Source: Gemmatimonadota bacterium
GTDB taxonomy: Bacteria > Latescibacterota > UBA2968 > UBA8231
DNA length: 28,000 nt
Assembly: GCA_002712305.1 (NCBI GenBank)
Contig: PATE01000001.1
Span: 1-28,000 of the forward strand
Direction: 5' to 3'
Under the pieces are notes generated by a model. The model was not told where the DNA came from and ran no database searches. It saw only the letters and a list, made by a program, of their open reading frames with translations. Each line of letters opens with the position of its first letter. The first letter of the stretch is position 1. Both the position numbers and the translations under genes were made by a program. This document shows, piece by piece, positions 15,475 to 24,200 of the stretch.

Positions 15475-17057
15475 GCCCTGATACGCCGGCCGAGAAGGTC
15501 AGGACATCGACGGGACAGGTCTCGCGGGTGTTCGGTCTGGAGACCGAGTTTGGTATTCAGGTAGACGATTCCACCTCTTCCCTCGACGTGGTGGTGGAGT
15601 CGATGGAGTTGATCCGCTGCTTTCTGCAGCGCGACTTCGTGGCTCGTTGGGACTATCGCCTCGAGAATGCGCGACGCGACATGCGTGGCTTCGAGGTGGA
15701 CGAACTTCTCAACGACACCGACGAGACGGTCCATCTCCAGAAGGATCGCGCACGCAAAATTCCGCTCAGTGAGCTGAAGAGTGATCTCATCATTCCCAAT
15801 GGTGCGCGCCTCTATAACGACCATACCCATCCCGAATACTCCACCCCCGAGTGTCTGAGTCTGCGCGATCTGGTTGCATCTGATCGGGCCGGTGAACGCA
15901 TCCTGCTGCATTGCGCACAGAAGCGGACCGAGCAGCGGTCGGATGGCACCGTGCGCCTCTACAAGAACAACACGGACTTCGATGGCCATTCGTATGGCTG
16001 CCATGAGAACTACCTGTTGCCGCGTCAGATGCCCTTCGACGACGTGATCCAGGCGCTACTGCCCTTCGTCGTGACCCGTCAGATCTTCGCCGGGGCGGGC
16101 AAGGTCGGCGTCGAAGCGGATCGTAAAGCAGACCAGGCGGTCTTCCAACTCGCCCAGCGTTCCGACTTCTTCGAGGTCATCGCCAGCGTCGACACAATGA
16201 CCCGGCGTCCGCTGGTCAATACACGCGACGAGCCCCACGCCGATCCGACGTTGTATCGACGGCTGCATATCATCATTGGCGACGCCAACATGTGTGAATG
16301 GGCGACGGCACTGAAGGTGGGGACCATGCGACTCATCCTTCAGATGCTTGAAGCCGGGCAACTCCCATCCATGCCATTGGCCGATCCCATCGGAGCCGTC
16401 AAGTCGATCTCACGCGATTCTTCTCGACGCTGGGAATGCGAATTGGAGGATGGCACTCCGTCGACAGCCCTTGAGATTCAGCAGCGCTACCTCGACCACG
16501 CCCGATCGTTGGCCGCCGGTCGCGACGAGGAGACGGACTGGGTCCTTACACAGTGGCAGGTCGCCCTCGAGGCTCTGGCGACAGACGCAGAGCAACTGGT
16601 TGGACGCTGTGACTGGGTCACGAAGAAGTGGCTCCTCGATGCCTTCGCCGAGGCAGAGGATCTCGACTGGGCCAAGGAAGAGGACCGTGCCTGGCTGCAG
16701 AGCCAGGATCTGGAGTATCACAACATCGACCCCCACGAGGGACTCTTCCTGCTGCTGGAAGCGTCCGGCGACACGGTGGAACGGATCACCGACGACGCCC
16801 ATGTGGAGAGATCGATGGTTCAGCCGCCCGCTGATACGAGAGCCTGGTTTCGTGGAGAGGCGTTGGCTCGGTTCTCTGATCAGATTCGCTCGCTGAACTG
16901 GGATTCCATCGAATTCGAAACCGCAGATGGCCGAGTGGCTGTCATCGATCTGAAAGGTTGTGTCGATGGAGATACGGCGGCTATCTTCAACGTACAGTTG
17001 GACCGTGCCAATTCCGTCGAGGAATTGATCGCCTCCTGCGCCGCGGCGCGGGTGTGA
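15471..17057 (+). CDS. dop: Depupylase Dop (Pup deamidase homologue)
   Basis: A 528-residue glutamine-synthetase-fold enzyme of the Pup ligase/depupylase family. I assign Dop rather than PafA for three reasons. It has the Dop-specific insertion after the first strands (RWDYRLENARRDMRGFEVDE and the following loop). It ends with a Dop-like RGEALARFSDQIRSLNWDSI. It also holds the position between mpa and pup, as dop does in actinobacteria. The metal-binding Glu are in GLETEFG (E24, E26), and the catalytic Asp117 is in LYNDHTHPEYST. Further conserved blocks are LYKNNTDFDGHSYGCHENYL, INTRDEP-like VNTRDEPHAD, and HIIIGDANM. The start is TTG 15471, overlapping the mpa stop by four bases. Since Pup here ends in Glu, its role should be isopeptide cleavage (Pup removal and recycling), not Gln deamidation. 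Confidence 0.93.
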   Translation: MSPDTPAEKVRTSTGQVSRVFGLETEFGIQVDDSTSSLDVVVESMELIRCFLQRDFVARWDYRLENARRDMRGFEVDELLNDTDETVHLQKDRARKIPLSELKSDLIIPNGARLYNDHTHPEYSTPECLSLRDLVASDRAGERILLHCAQKRTEQRSDGTVRLYKNNTDFDGHSYGCHENYLLPRQMPFDDVIQALLPFVVTRQIFAGAGKVGVEADRKADQAVFQLAQRSDFFEVIASVDTMTRRPLVNTRDEPHADPTLYRRLHIIIGDANMCEWATALKVGTMRLILQMLEAGQLPSMPLADPIGAVKSISRDSSRRWECELEDGTPSTALEIQQRYLDHARSLAAGRDEETDWVLTQWQVALEALATDAEQLVGRCDWVTKKWLLDAFAEAEDLDWAKEEDRAWLQSQDLEYHNIDPHEGLFLLLEASGDTVERITDDAHVERSMVQPPADTRAWFRGEALARFSDQIRSLNWDSIEFETADGRVAVIDLKGCVDGDTAAIFNVQLDRANSVEELIASCAAARV

Positions 17058-17081
17058 GAGCAGACGCGAAAGGAGACGCAC

Positions 17082-17276
17082 ATGGGCCCTGAAACGAGTA
17101 TGAGAGATCGCGCGCCCCGTCCGACGAAGCCATTGGGCGACGGAGATGGCGGCGGCGACGAAGAGGGACCGCGACGACCAAAGGTCGAGCGGCCCAACAC
17201 CGACGATGTGTTGCGGCGCATGCGCAAGGTCGATCCCAATCAGGCACGCCGATATCGTCAGCGGACCGGCGAGTGA
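17082..17276 (+). CDS. pup: Prokaryotic ubiquitin-like protein Pup (UBact-type)
   Basis: A 64-residue small modifier that PafA attaches to substrate lysines as a degradation tag. The N-terminal half is disordered, rich in Gly, Asp, Pro and Arg (PLGDGDGGGDEEGPRRP). The C-terminal half (NTDDVLRRMRKVDPNQARRY) is helix-forming and strikingly basic, whereas the Mycobacterium Pup helix is acidic. It ends RQRTGE: the penultimate Gly is conserved and the last residue is already Glu, the form needed for ligation. Actinobacterial Pup commonly ends in Gln. ATG 17082 has AGGAG (17071-17075) at a 6-base spacing, the best ribosome site in the operon, which suits a protein needed in excess. It lies between dop and prcB (24- and 3-base gaps). 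Identity rests on size, C-terminus and position, since overall similarity is low. Confidence 0.94.
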   Translation: MGPETSMRDRAPRPTKPLGDGDGGGDEEGPRRPKVERPNTDDVLRRMRKVDPNQARRYRQRTGE

Positions 17277-17279
17277 GCC

Positions 17280-18113
17280 TTGAGCAGCGGAGGTGACTGG
17301 CGGACTACACCCGCTGCGGCATTGACCGATGGCAGTGACTTTCTCCATCTGCTGAAGGAGAATGGCCACAGTGCGCCGTCGACGACGTCCCAACACGCGG
17401 GCACGATCGATACCCCCACAGAGGGGACGACGATTCTTGCGATCCGATACCGTGAGGGTGTGCTGGTCGCCGGAGATCGACGAGCGACAGCCGGCAATGT
17501 CATCGTCTACGATCGAGCCGCGAAGGTGCTGTCCGTCGACGACCGCTCCGTAATGGCTCTGTCCGGATCCCCCGCCAGTGCGTACGAGATTGCCCGGCTC
17601 CTCGAGATCTCCTTCCAGCATTATCGACGCACGCAACTTCAGGAGTTAAGTCTGGATGGGCGTCTGCGCACGCTCTCCAGACTGCTGCGTGACAATCTGC
17701 CCATGGCTATGCAAGGCATTGGCGCCGTCGTGCCGATCTATGCCACGTACGAGGACGGCAACCCTCGCGAGGGTACCGAGGCAGGTGGGAAGATCTTCTT
17801 CTACGACGTTCTCGGGGCGACCTTCGAGTCCGTCGATTTCTGCACCACCGGATCAGGATCTCCCATCATTCGAGGCGCCCTCTACTACCAGAATCGTTGG
17901 GAGCAGCCCTTCGTCGAACGCGACGAGGCTCAGGCCCTGCTGCTGGTCCTGAAAATGCTCGAGACGGCGGCCGAGTTCGATACGGCCACCGGCGGTTTCA
18001 GTGCCACAGCGGCGATCTATCCGCAAGTGATGCGAGTGACGCGCGACGGCATTTCGGACATCGATGACGAGACGTTGGCGCAGACCTATCGTGCGGCCAA
18101 CGTCTCAGGATAG
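17280..18113 (+). CDS. prcB: 20S proteasome beta subunit PrcB
   Basis: A 277-residue catalytic subunit with a 49-residue propeptide. The cleavage site is TEG|TTILAIRY, making Thr50 the mature N-terminal nucleophile (Thr1). Asp66 in AGDRRATAGN and Lys82 in DRAAKVL fall at mature positions 17 and 33, exactly the catalytic Asp17 and Lys33 of beta subunits. The TGSGSPIIRG segment carries the active-site Ser region. The propeptide contains GSDFLHLL, comparable to the TDFLRR element of the mycobacterial propeptide. The start is TTG 17280, three bases after the pup stop and without its own ribosome site. A strong site-like GGAGGTGA (17289-17296) lies inside the coding region with no start at a usable distance. 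TTG 17322 is a later alternative. It would form the inner beta rings of the alpha7-beta7-beta7-alpha7 core. Confidence 0.95.
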   Translation: MSSGGDWRTTPAAALTDGSDFLHLLKENGHSAPSTTSQHAGTIDTPTEGTTILAIRYREGVLVAGDRRATAGNVIVYDRAAKVLSVDDRSVMALSGSPASAYEIARLLEISFQHYRRTQLQELSLDGRLRTLSRLLRDNLPMAMQGIGAVVPIYATYEDGNPREGTEAGGKIFFYDVLGATFESVDFCTTGSGSPIIRGALYYQNRWEQPFVERDEAQALLLVLKMLETAAEFDTATGGFSATAAIYPQVMRVTRDGISDIDDETLAQTYRAANVSG

Positions 18114-18121
18114 GTTGCTCG

Positions 18122-18904
18122 ATGCTTGAAGAACCCTATCGCTGGGTCGAGGCGATTCGAAATCGTCGTGAATACCTCGAAGACCAACTCGCCGGCGCCA
18201 GTCCCGTCATCGCCTGCCGCTACGCCGATGGGTTGCTGCTGCTGACGACCACACCTGGGCCACGCAAGATCTTCGAGGCTTACAATCAGATCGCCTTCGC
18301 AGGCGTCGGTCATCCGGCCGACATCGAGAAACTGCGCAAGTCCGTCATCGATATTGCGCACCTCGAGGCGTTCAATCTTTCCGCCCGTGATGTCTCGCTG
18401 CAGCGACTCGTGAACTTCGGCGTCGGTCCCCTGATGAAGGCAGCGTTCGACGAGATCTTCCGTTCTCCCTTCATCGCTCGGGTGATGGTGGCCGAACTCG
18501 ATCCGACACAGGAAAGGGAAACCTTCTACACAGTCGATGCGGATGGAAGCTTCACAGGCGCCGATTCAGTGGCGGTGATCGCCGGTACACCGGAGGTGGC
18601 AGACGCCATTCGCGCCCATCTGTCTCAGGACACAGCAGACCAGCCCCTCAAACAGGCCCTTCGTTCCTGTGTCAGCGCCTGGGGCGTCGGGCGTCTGCGC
18701 GGCGAGGCGGCCGCCGAAGAACTGGATGAACCGACCTCTGCTCAGATCGCGGAGGCGATCACCAGCGCCCTGGAATCGGTTCACCTGGAGGCGGCCGTCC
18801 TGGACCGTACCCTGCCCACGAAGACGAAGTTCCGTCTTCTCGACGAGCCGACTCTGGCAGCAGCGGCAGATGCGGCGACAGACGTCTCAGGCAGTGGCTC
18901 ATGA
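18122..18904 (+). CDS. prcA: 20S proteasome alpha subunit PrcA
   Basis: A 260-residue non-catalytic subunit forming the outer, gating rings of the 20S core. The N-terminus LEEPYRWVEAIRNRREYLED matches the H0 helix region of bacterial alpha subunits, followed by SPVIACRYADGLLLLTTTPG and KIFEAYNQIAFAGVGHPADI, the usual first sandwich strands. The N-terminal Thr nucleophile and the catalytic Lys are absent, as expected for alpha. The C-terminus is Ala/Ser/Asp-rich and probably disordered. ATG 18122 lies 8 bases after prcB with AGGA 11 bases upstream. Alpha-ring pockets receive the ATPase C-terminal tail in actinobacteria, which makes the missing GQYL on the partner ATPase relevant. A 59-base gap separates it from pafA. 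Confidence 0.94.
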   Translation: MLEEPYRWVEAIRNRREYLEDQLAGASPVIACRYADGLLLLTTTPGPRKIFEAYNQIAFAGVGHPADIEKLRKSVIDIAHLEAFNLSARDVSLQRLVNFGVGPLMKAAFDEIFRSPFIARVMVAELDPTQERETFYTVDADGSFTGADSVAVIAGTPEVADAIRAHLSQDTADQPLKQALRSCVSAWGVGRLRGEAAAEELDEPTSAQIAEAITSALESVHLEAAVLDRTLPTKTKFRLLDEPTLAAAADAATDVSGSGS

Positions 18905-18963
18905 GACGTGCCACACCTCCCTCCGTCGCTACGACACCGGGGCGTTAGTCCCGCAGCATACCT

Positions 18964-20427
18964 ATGCGCAACCGTATCTACGGTCTCGAGGTCGAGTTTG
19001 GCTGCATGCCGCCGGACACCGATCCCTTCCTGAGCCCAGACTTTATCTCTGCCAAGACGAAGGATTGCGTCTTCTATCGCGAGGGCTTGGGTATCGTGGA
19101 CATCCACTATCGTGGACGCGATGAACCACCGGGCAATGGCGGGTTCCTCTTCAATGGCGGCCGATTCTACATCGACATGGGCCACGTCGAATACGCCACT
19201 CCCGAGTGCCGAGGCCTTTTCGATCTGGTCGCCTCTGACAGAGCGGGGGAAGTGATCGTGCAACGTGCCCTAGACCAACTGGGACTGGCGTCGGAGGGCG
19301 GGTTCTTCAAGAACAACATCGATCACTACACGGGTGCCACCTTCGGTTGTCATGAGAACTATCTGGTACGCCGCGATGTGCCGTTCTCACAGGTTCTGCT
19401 GCCGGCCATCCTGCCCTTCTTCGTCTCCCGCCAGATCTACGCCGGTGCCGGTCGCGTGGGTTGTCATACGGACATCTTCGAATACGGAGGGACCGAAGAA
19501 GGAGAGGTGACCTACCAGATCTCGCAGCGGGCAGATCACATTGTCACCGAGATCTATCAGTGGATCCAGTTCTCCCGGGCCATCATCAACACGCGCGATG
19601 AACCCCTGGCCGACTGGGGGTTGTACCGGCGGCTTCACCTGCTGGTGGGTGACTCTAACATGTCCGAGTACGCCACGGCCCTGAAAGTGGGCACCACAGC
19701 GCTCATGCTTGAGTTGCTGGAAGAGCGGATCATTCCAGAGGTGAAACTCCTCGACCCCGTGCAGGCGATTCGCGATATCTCTCGAGATCTCGACTACAAG
19801 TGGGTCGTGCAGCTGGAAGACGGATCCTTCACCACGGCTCTGGAAATCCAGCGTCAGTATCTACAACTGGCCGAGCAGTACTTACGTGGCAAGGACGAAG
19901 AAGGCGACTGGGTTCTGGACGAGTGGCGCTTCGTACTCGATGGGCTGACGCACGATCCCATGTCCCTGATGGATCGTCTCGACTGGGTCACCAAGAAGTG
20001 GCTTCTAGAGGCCTTCATCGCCGATGAGGGTTTGGAGTGGAACGATCCATGGCTGCAGTCTCTGGATCTGGAGTATCATAACATGAATCCAGAGAAGGGC
20101 CTGTATTTCGATCTGCGAGACCGCGGTCTGCTTCGACGTCTTGTCGACGACGAACAGGTGAATTCGGCGATCGTCAATCCGCCCCAGGATACTCGCGCTA
20201 AGGCACGATCAGAGGTGATGCGATCCCTGACAGGGCAAAAGGCACGGTATGTCATCGACTGGGATTCGATCTACGTCGAGGACGAGAAATACCTGAATCT
20301 GGACGATCCCTTCCTCACCTACGAAGGCGAGGCGAAAGCCTTTATCGAAGAGGTCGAGAGGCCCGACGATGTCGGCACATTCGGGGCCGAAAAAGAGCCG
20401 AAAGATGGACCCGAAAAATCTTCTTGA
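18964..20427 (+). CDS. pafA: Pup-protein ligase PafA
   Basis: A 487-residue ATP-dependent ligase that phosphorylates the C-terminal Glu of Pup and joins it to a substrate lysine. It shares the glutamine-synthetase-like fold with Dop but lacks the Dop loop. It opens MRNRIYGLEVEFG, aligning with PafA and keeping Glu9. The catalytic base Asp71 is in FYIDMGHVEYATPEC. Other conserved blocks are FFKNNIDHYTGATFGCHENY, INTRDEPLADWGLYRRLHLL and VGDSNMSEYATALKVGT. The C-terminal domain ends YVIDWDSIYVED and LDDPFLTYEGEAKAFIEEVE, as in PafA, then a charged tail. It is about 35 residues longer than mycobacterial PafA. ATG 18964 lacks a clear ribosome site. This is the last recognisable Pup-proteasome gene. 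Confidence 0.94.
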   Translation: MRNRIYGLEVEFGCMPPDTDPFLSPDFISAKTKDCVFYREGLGIVDIHYRGRDEPPGNGGFLFNGGRFYIDMGHVEYATPECRGLFDLVASDRAGEVIVQRALDQLGLASEGGFFKNNIDHYTGATFGCHENYLVRRDVPFSQVLLPAILPFFVSRQIYAGAGRVGCHTDIFEYGGTEEGEVTYQISQRADHIVTEIYQWIQFSRAIINTRDEPLADWGLYRRLHLLVGDSNMSEYATALKVGTTALMLELLEERIIPEVKLLDPVQAIRDISRDLDYKWVVQLEDGSFTTALEIQRQYLQLAEQYLRGKDEEGDWVLDEWRFVLDGLTHDPMSLMDRLDWVTKKWLLEAFIADEGLEWNDPWLQSLDLEYHNMNPEKGLYFDLRDRGLLRRLVDDEQVNSAIVNPPQDTRAKARSEVMRSLTGQKARYVIDWDSIYVEDEKYLNLDDPFLTYEGEAKAFIEEVERPDDVGTFGAEKEPKDGPEKSS

Positions 20428-20465
20428 ACCGGGAGGGCCGACTCCGTACCTTACCGAGTAGAGGA

Positions 20466-20484
20466 TTAGGGCGTTGTTCCCTAA
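20466..20484 (+). promoter_or_regulatory. Small hairpin between pafA and the unknown gene
   Basis: TTAGGG-CGTTGTT-CCCTAA is a perfect 6-base stem with a 7-base loop in the 78-base gap after pafA. No T-tract follows, so it is not a standard intrinsic terminator. It could be a weak attenuator, a processing site separating the proteasome transcript from downstream genes, or an operator. Confidence 0.3.
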
Positions 20485-20505
20485 GGTTAACGGCCAGAGT
20501 AGGAT

Positions 20506-21192
20506 ATGGAGATCCAAGCCACCGGGAGGGTGATCGACGGCAGCGCGCTGGCGCGCGGTAAGGACCGTCCACTCGATCGAGTCTCTGAAGACGCGGTCGC
20601 TCCCGATCCAGATCGCGCCATCGAAACGGCGCGGCGTACGGTCATCAACCGTGCCGCTGCACGCAGTCAGGCGAACCGTGTCAAAGACGGCCAGAGTCTG
20701 AGTGCGCTGAAGGCTACCGGTGGGCCTCCTGCCGGGGCTCTGTCCACCAGCAGTTTGACGGCAACCTCCGATAACGATCGCTCTCGTACCTCGCTCTTTG
20801 ACCTGCCCAGTTCGGGTGGTGCCGTGATCGATCGCATGCGGGGTCAGGTTCGCCCTTCCAGTCCTCTGAATGGGCTTTTGGGTGGCAGCAGTGACGGTCT
20901 CTCGTCATCCAGCGCGCTGAACCGCGGATCGACGGGTGGGCTGCTTGGCGACGATGACGGGCCCGGTCTGCTAAGTGGCTTCGTCGGTGTAGACAACAGC
21001 AATCCCCTCGGAGGTCTGAGTCGAGGGCCCATGTCCCTGTCTTCCGCCCAGGAGCTGACGAGTGGTCTTCGCTCGAATCTCAGCCGCATCAGCAACAGCA
21101 GTCGTTCTCTGCTCCAGGTCAGCAATCCACTGCGCACGAGTGGTGGGTTCGGCCTGCAGCTACCTACCTCGAGCCTCAACCTCCTCGGCTGA
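20506..21192 (+). CDS. Unknown Ser/Gly/Leu-rich low-complexity protein
   Basis: A 228-residue protein I do not recognise. Residues 1-70 are charged, with a basic helix-prone stretch (AIETARRTVINRAAARSQAN). Residues 70-228 are low complexity, dominated by Ser, Gly, Leu and Asn with repeated short themes such as LNGLLGGSSDGLSSSS, STGGLLGDDDG and SNPLGGLSRG. There is no signal peptide, membrane segment or Cys, and only about three Lys. Third codon positions are mostly G or C, which supports real coding. ATG 20506 follows AGAGTAGG at close spacing. It starts 78 bases after pafA and ends 11 bases before the M6 protease start, so it may be cotranscribed with either. It is probably largely disordered. 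Confidence 0.7.
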   Translation: MEIQATGRVIDGSALARGKDRPLDRVSEDAVAPDPDRAIETARRTVINRAAARSQANRVKDGQSLSALKATGGPPAGALSTSSLTATSDNDRSRTSLFDLPSSGGAVIDRMRGQVRPSSPLNGLLGGSSDGLSSSSALNRGSTGGLLGDDDGPGLLSGFVGVDNSNPLGGLSRGPMSLSSAQELTSGLRSNLSRISNSSRSLLQVSNPLRTSGGFGLQLPTSSLNLLG

Positions 21193-21203
21193 TCCTTTCC
21201 GTC

Positions 21204-24200
21204 TTGCGTGCCCATCTCGGCTTCGGCACGCTCTGTCTCCTGTTGTGTCTATCCGTCACCCCGTCGTTGGCGTCGGATGTTTTTGTTTGTGCCACGCCGC
21301 AGTTTCCGGCTCAGCTCCAGCGGTCACAGATCGGGCGCAGCAAGGTGGCCCAACAGGTCGGTACCAGCGCGAGGGGCACCTTCAGCGCGATGGTCGTGTT
21401 CGCCCGGTTCGCCGACGAAGCGACAGCGGACAACACGAAACCTGTGTGGGCGGACGATCTGTTCGACCCAACCCTGCAAGGTTCCTTCACCCACTTCTAC
21501 GACGAGATGTCCCGCGGCCAGCTGAGTGTGGCGGGTGAGGTCCTGCCGAAGCGCTATGTGTCGTTGTCGCCCCGTCAGGACTATCTGGCCACCGAAACGG
21601 GTGGTTTCGGTGATTTCGGCCGATTCAATCTCGAGATCCTCGAACAGGCTGATCGAGATGTCGACATGGGCCGGTTTGACAACGACGGACCCGACGGAAT
21701 CCCCAACTCGGGGGATGATGACGGCTACGTCGACGTTCTGTTCATCAACCTACTCACCGTACCTCGCGGATTCTTCATCGGTGGCGCCACGGGCCTGGCC
21801 TCGCTTGGCCTGCTGACAGACTTCCTCAGCGATGATCCCGCCGCAAACGGGGGCGTGATCCGAGTACGCAGTCAATTCTCCGGGTTCGGCGGTACGACGC
21901 AGCGAGGTCACGTCTTTTCGGTGACGGCGTCGACCATGTGCCACGAATTTGCCCATGTGCTGGGTCTTCCCGATCTGTTCGATCAATCGACGGTGACCGC
22001 CACGGGCAAGATCGATCCGAAAGTCGATTCGGCAGGGATCGGCAAATGGGGGTTGATGGGCCTGGGCACTCTCGGCTGGGGCGTGGAGGATGGCCCGAAT
22101 GCCTTCAGCGCCTGGTCCCTGGCTAAACTGGGCTGGCTCGGTGTCAATAACACCCGTTTTGTGGAGGTGACCGAGTCGCTGCCGTCGCAGCAGCTGCACT
22201 CCATCGACGACGATGGTGAGGTCCTTAAGATCTCCCTGTCAGAGGATGAGTATTTCCTCATCGAGAATCGACAGTCCGAAGACAGCTACTACAATCGAAA
22301 CATCCCCGGTGAGGGTTTGTTGCTCTGGCACGTCGACGAGCGTGCCGACAACGACGAGGAGCGGCACAAGCAGGTCGATCTGGTCTGCGCAGATGGCCTG
22401 TTCTCAGATCGGGGTTTTCCAGGCCTCGCAGCCGATCCCGTCGCGGGCGGTGACAACCTTGATTTCTGGGCGCGTGACGCCACCTACGCGGCAGCACACA
22501 ATGGGAACGAGGGGGACGGTACCGATCCCTTCGACGGGCGCGTGTTTACACGTTTCGATGCGACAGCCAATCCGGGTGCACGTGCACACAGCGGATTCCG
22601 GCGCGGTGTTCCCGTCGGCCTCGTCCTCGACAATATCCGTGCTCTCAGCGACGGGGCGATGGAGCTGGACGTGTTGCTGCGACAGCCGGTGACGGGAAAT
22701 ATCAATGAAGATACGCGCTGGAGTGGGGCCATCGATGTGGACGGCGACATCGTCGTCGAAGCAGGCGTGACTCTCACGTTGGGCCCTGGTGTAGACCTCC
22801 GTTTCGCGGCCTCCGATGTGAGGGCGAGTGGTTTCGACACAACCAAGGCCGAGCTCCTGGTCTACGGCGAACTCGTGATCGAGGCGACGACGGATGCCCC
22901 CGCGCGACTGCGATCACCTGCAGGAGGGTGGCTTGGGCTACTCGTGCTGGGTGGAACGAGCCCATCACTCGAGCAGGATCTGACCTCAGGTCGCCTGCTT
23001 CTGGAGGATGCCGAACTGGGCCTCGCACGAGCGCGATTGCCTTTCGGCACCACGCGCTGGAGTGGGACGCGACGTGTGCCATGGGATCTGACGATTCCTG
23101 CCGGTGCGCGCCTCGTCGTGGAAGGGGGCACACAGATCGCCTTCGCCCCAGAGGACCTCGCAGGCACCGGTCGTCATGCGGAACTCACGGAGTGGATCGT
23201 CGAAGGAGAGCTGGTGATCGACGGGCTCGGCTCGGAAGTGTCGCTCGATGTCGACTCGCGTCAGTCGGAGGATCTGTGGTACGGGATTCGGCTGGAGCCG
23301 GACGGTTACCTCGAACTGGTCGGCGCTTCGATAGGTGCCGCTGGTTTTGGTGTTCAGGGCACCGTGACTCCCGAAGGGCAGGTCCGCATCGCCGATTCAC
23401 GATTTGCCGGACTCGTCAACGGGCTGAATCTGACCCTTTTTGGCAGTGCGCAGGTGGACGGATCCACGTTCACATCGATCTCAGGCCCCGCGATCAAGGC
23501 CAGCGGCTCTGCGACGCTGAATCTGCGTAACACCACCATCGAAGACGGCGGTCAGGAGGGCATCTGGATGAGCAATGCCAACCTGGAGGCGATCCATGCG
23601 ACGGTTACCCGCAACGGTCTGCTCGATGCCGAGGATCCACGGTCGGGCATCTTTGCTGAAGGAGGGGCGGGACAGCGACTCGAGATATGGGACAGCGCCA
23701 TCGAGTCGAATCGGGCGCTCGGGATCGAAGCCACCAACTGGGGTGGGATCATCGAACTTCATCGCACGTCCGTCAGTTCCAATCGTGCCGATGGTGTTCG
23801 CAGCCGTCGTGCCGAACGAGTGATCTTCGAAGACATCGAGCTGTCTCGAAACTTCGGCCGTGGTGCTGAGTTGTCGTCGACGACGGTGGAGATGTGGACG
23901 ACGACGGCGACCGACAACGTGGCAGGGGGGGCCTGGATGGGTGATGGAGCACGTGTCGCCGTCGACATGAGTCATTTCACCGGCAATGGGCTGGTGCTCA
24001 GCGAAACCGCCCTGGCCACAGTACGCAATAGTGAATTCAGGTCGACGGGGGTCGCGCTCAGTGTGATCAGCGCGGCGCCACAGATCGTGGGCAATCTCTT
24101 TCAGGCCAACACGACGGCGATTCGCGTGGACGGCAGCGCGGTGCCATCTTCGATTCTGGACAACACGTTCACCCGCAATGCCACGGCGATCGAAAATCGG

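Noticed and set aside
16410-17636. Minus-strand open frame of 408 codons opposite dop, pup and prcB
   Set aside because: It spans three well-supported plus-strand genes and has no domain-like sequence or start context.
15471-20427. Reverse assignment of the two Pup-ligase-family genes (first as PafA, second as Dop)
   Set aside because: Only the first carries the Dop-type insertion after WDY and a Dop-like C-terminal domain. The second aligns with the PafA N-terminus (MxxRIxGxExEFG) and PafA C-terminus.
20428-20505. Intrinsic terminator after pafA
   Set aside because: The hairpin at 20466-20484 has only a 6-base stem and is not followed by a run of T.
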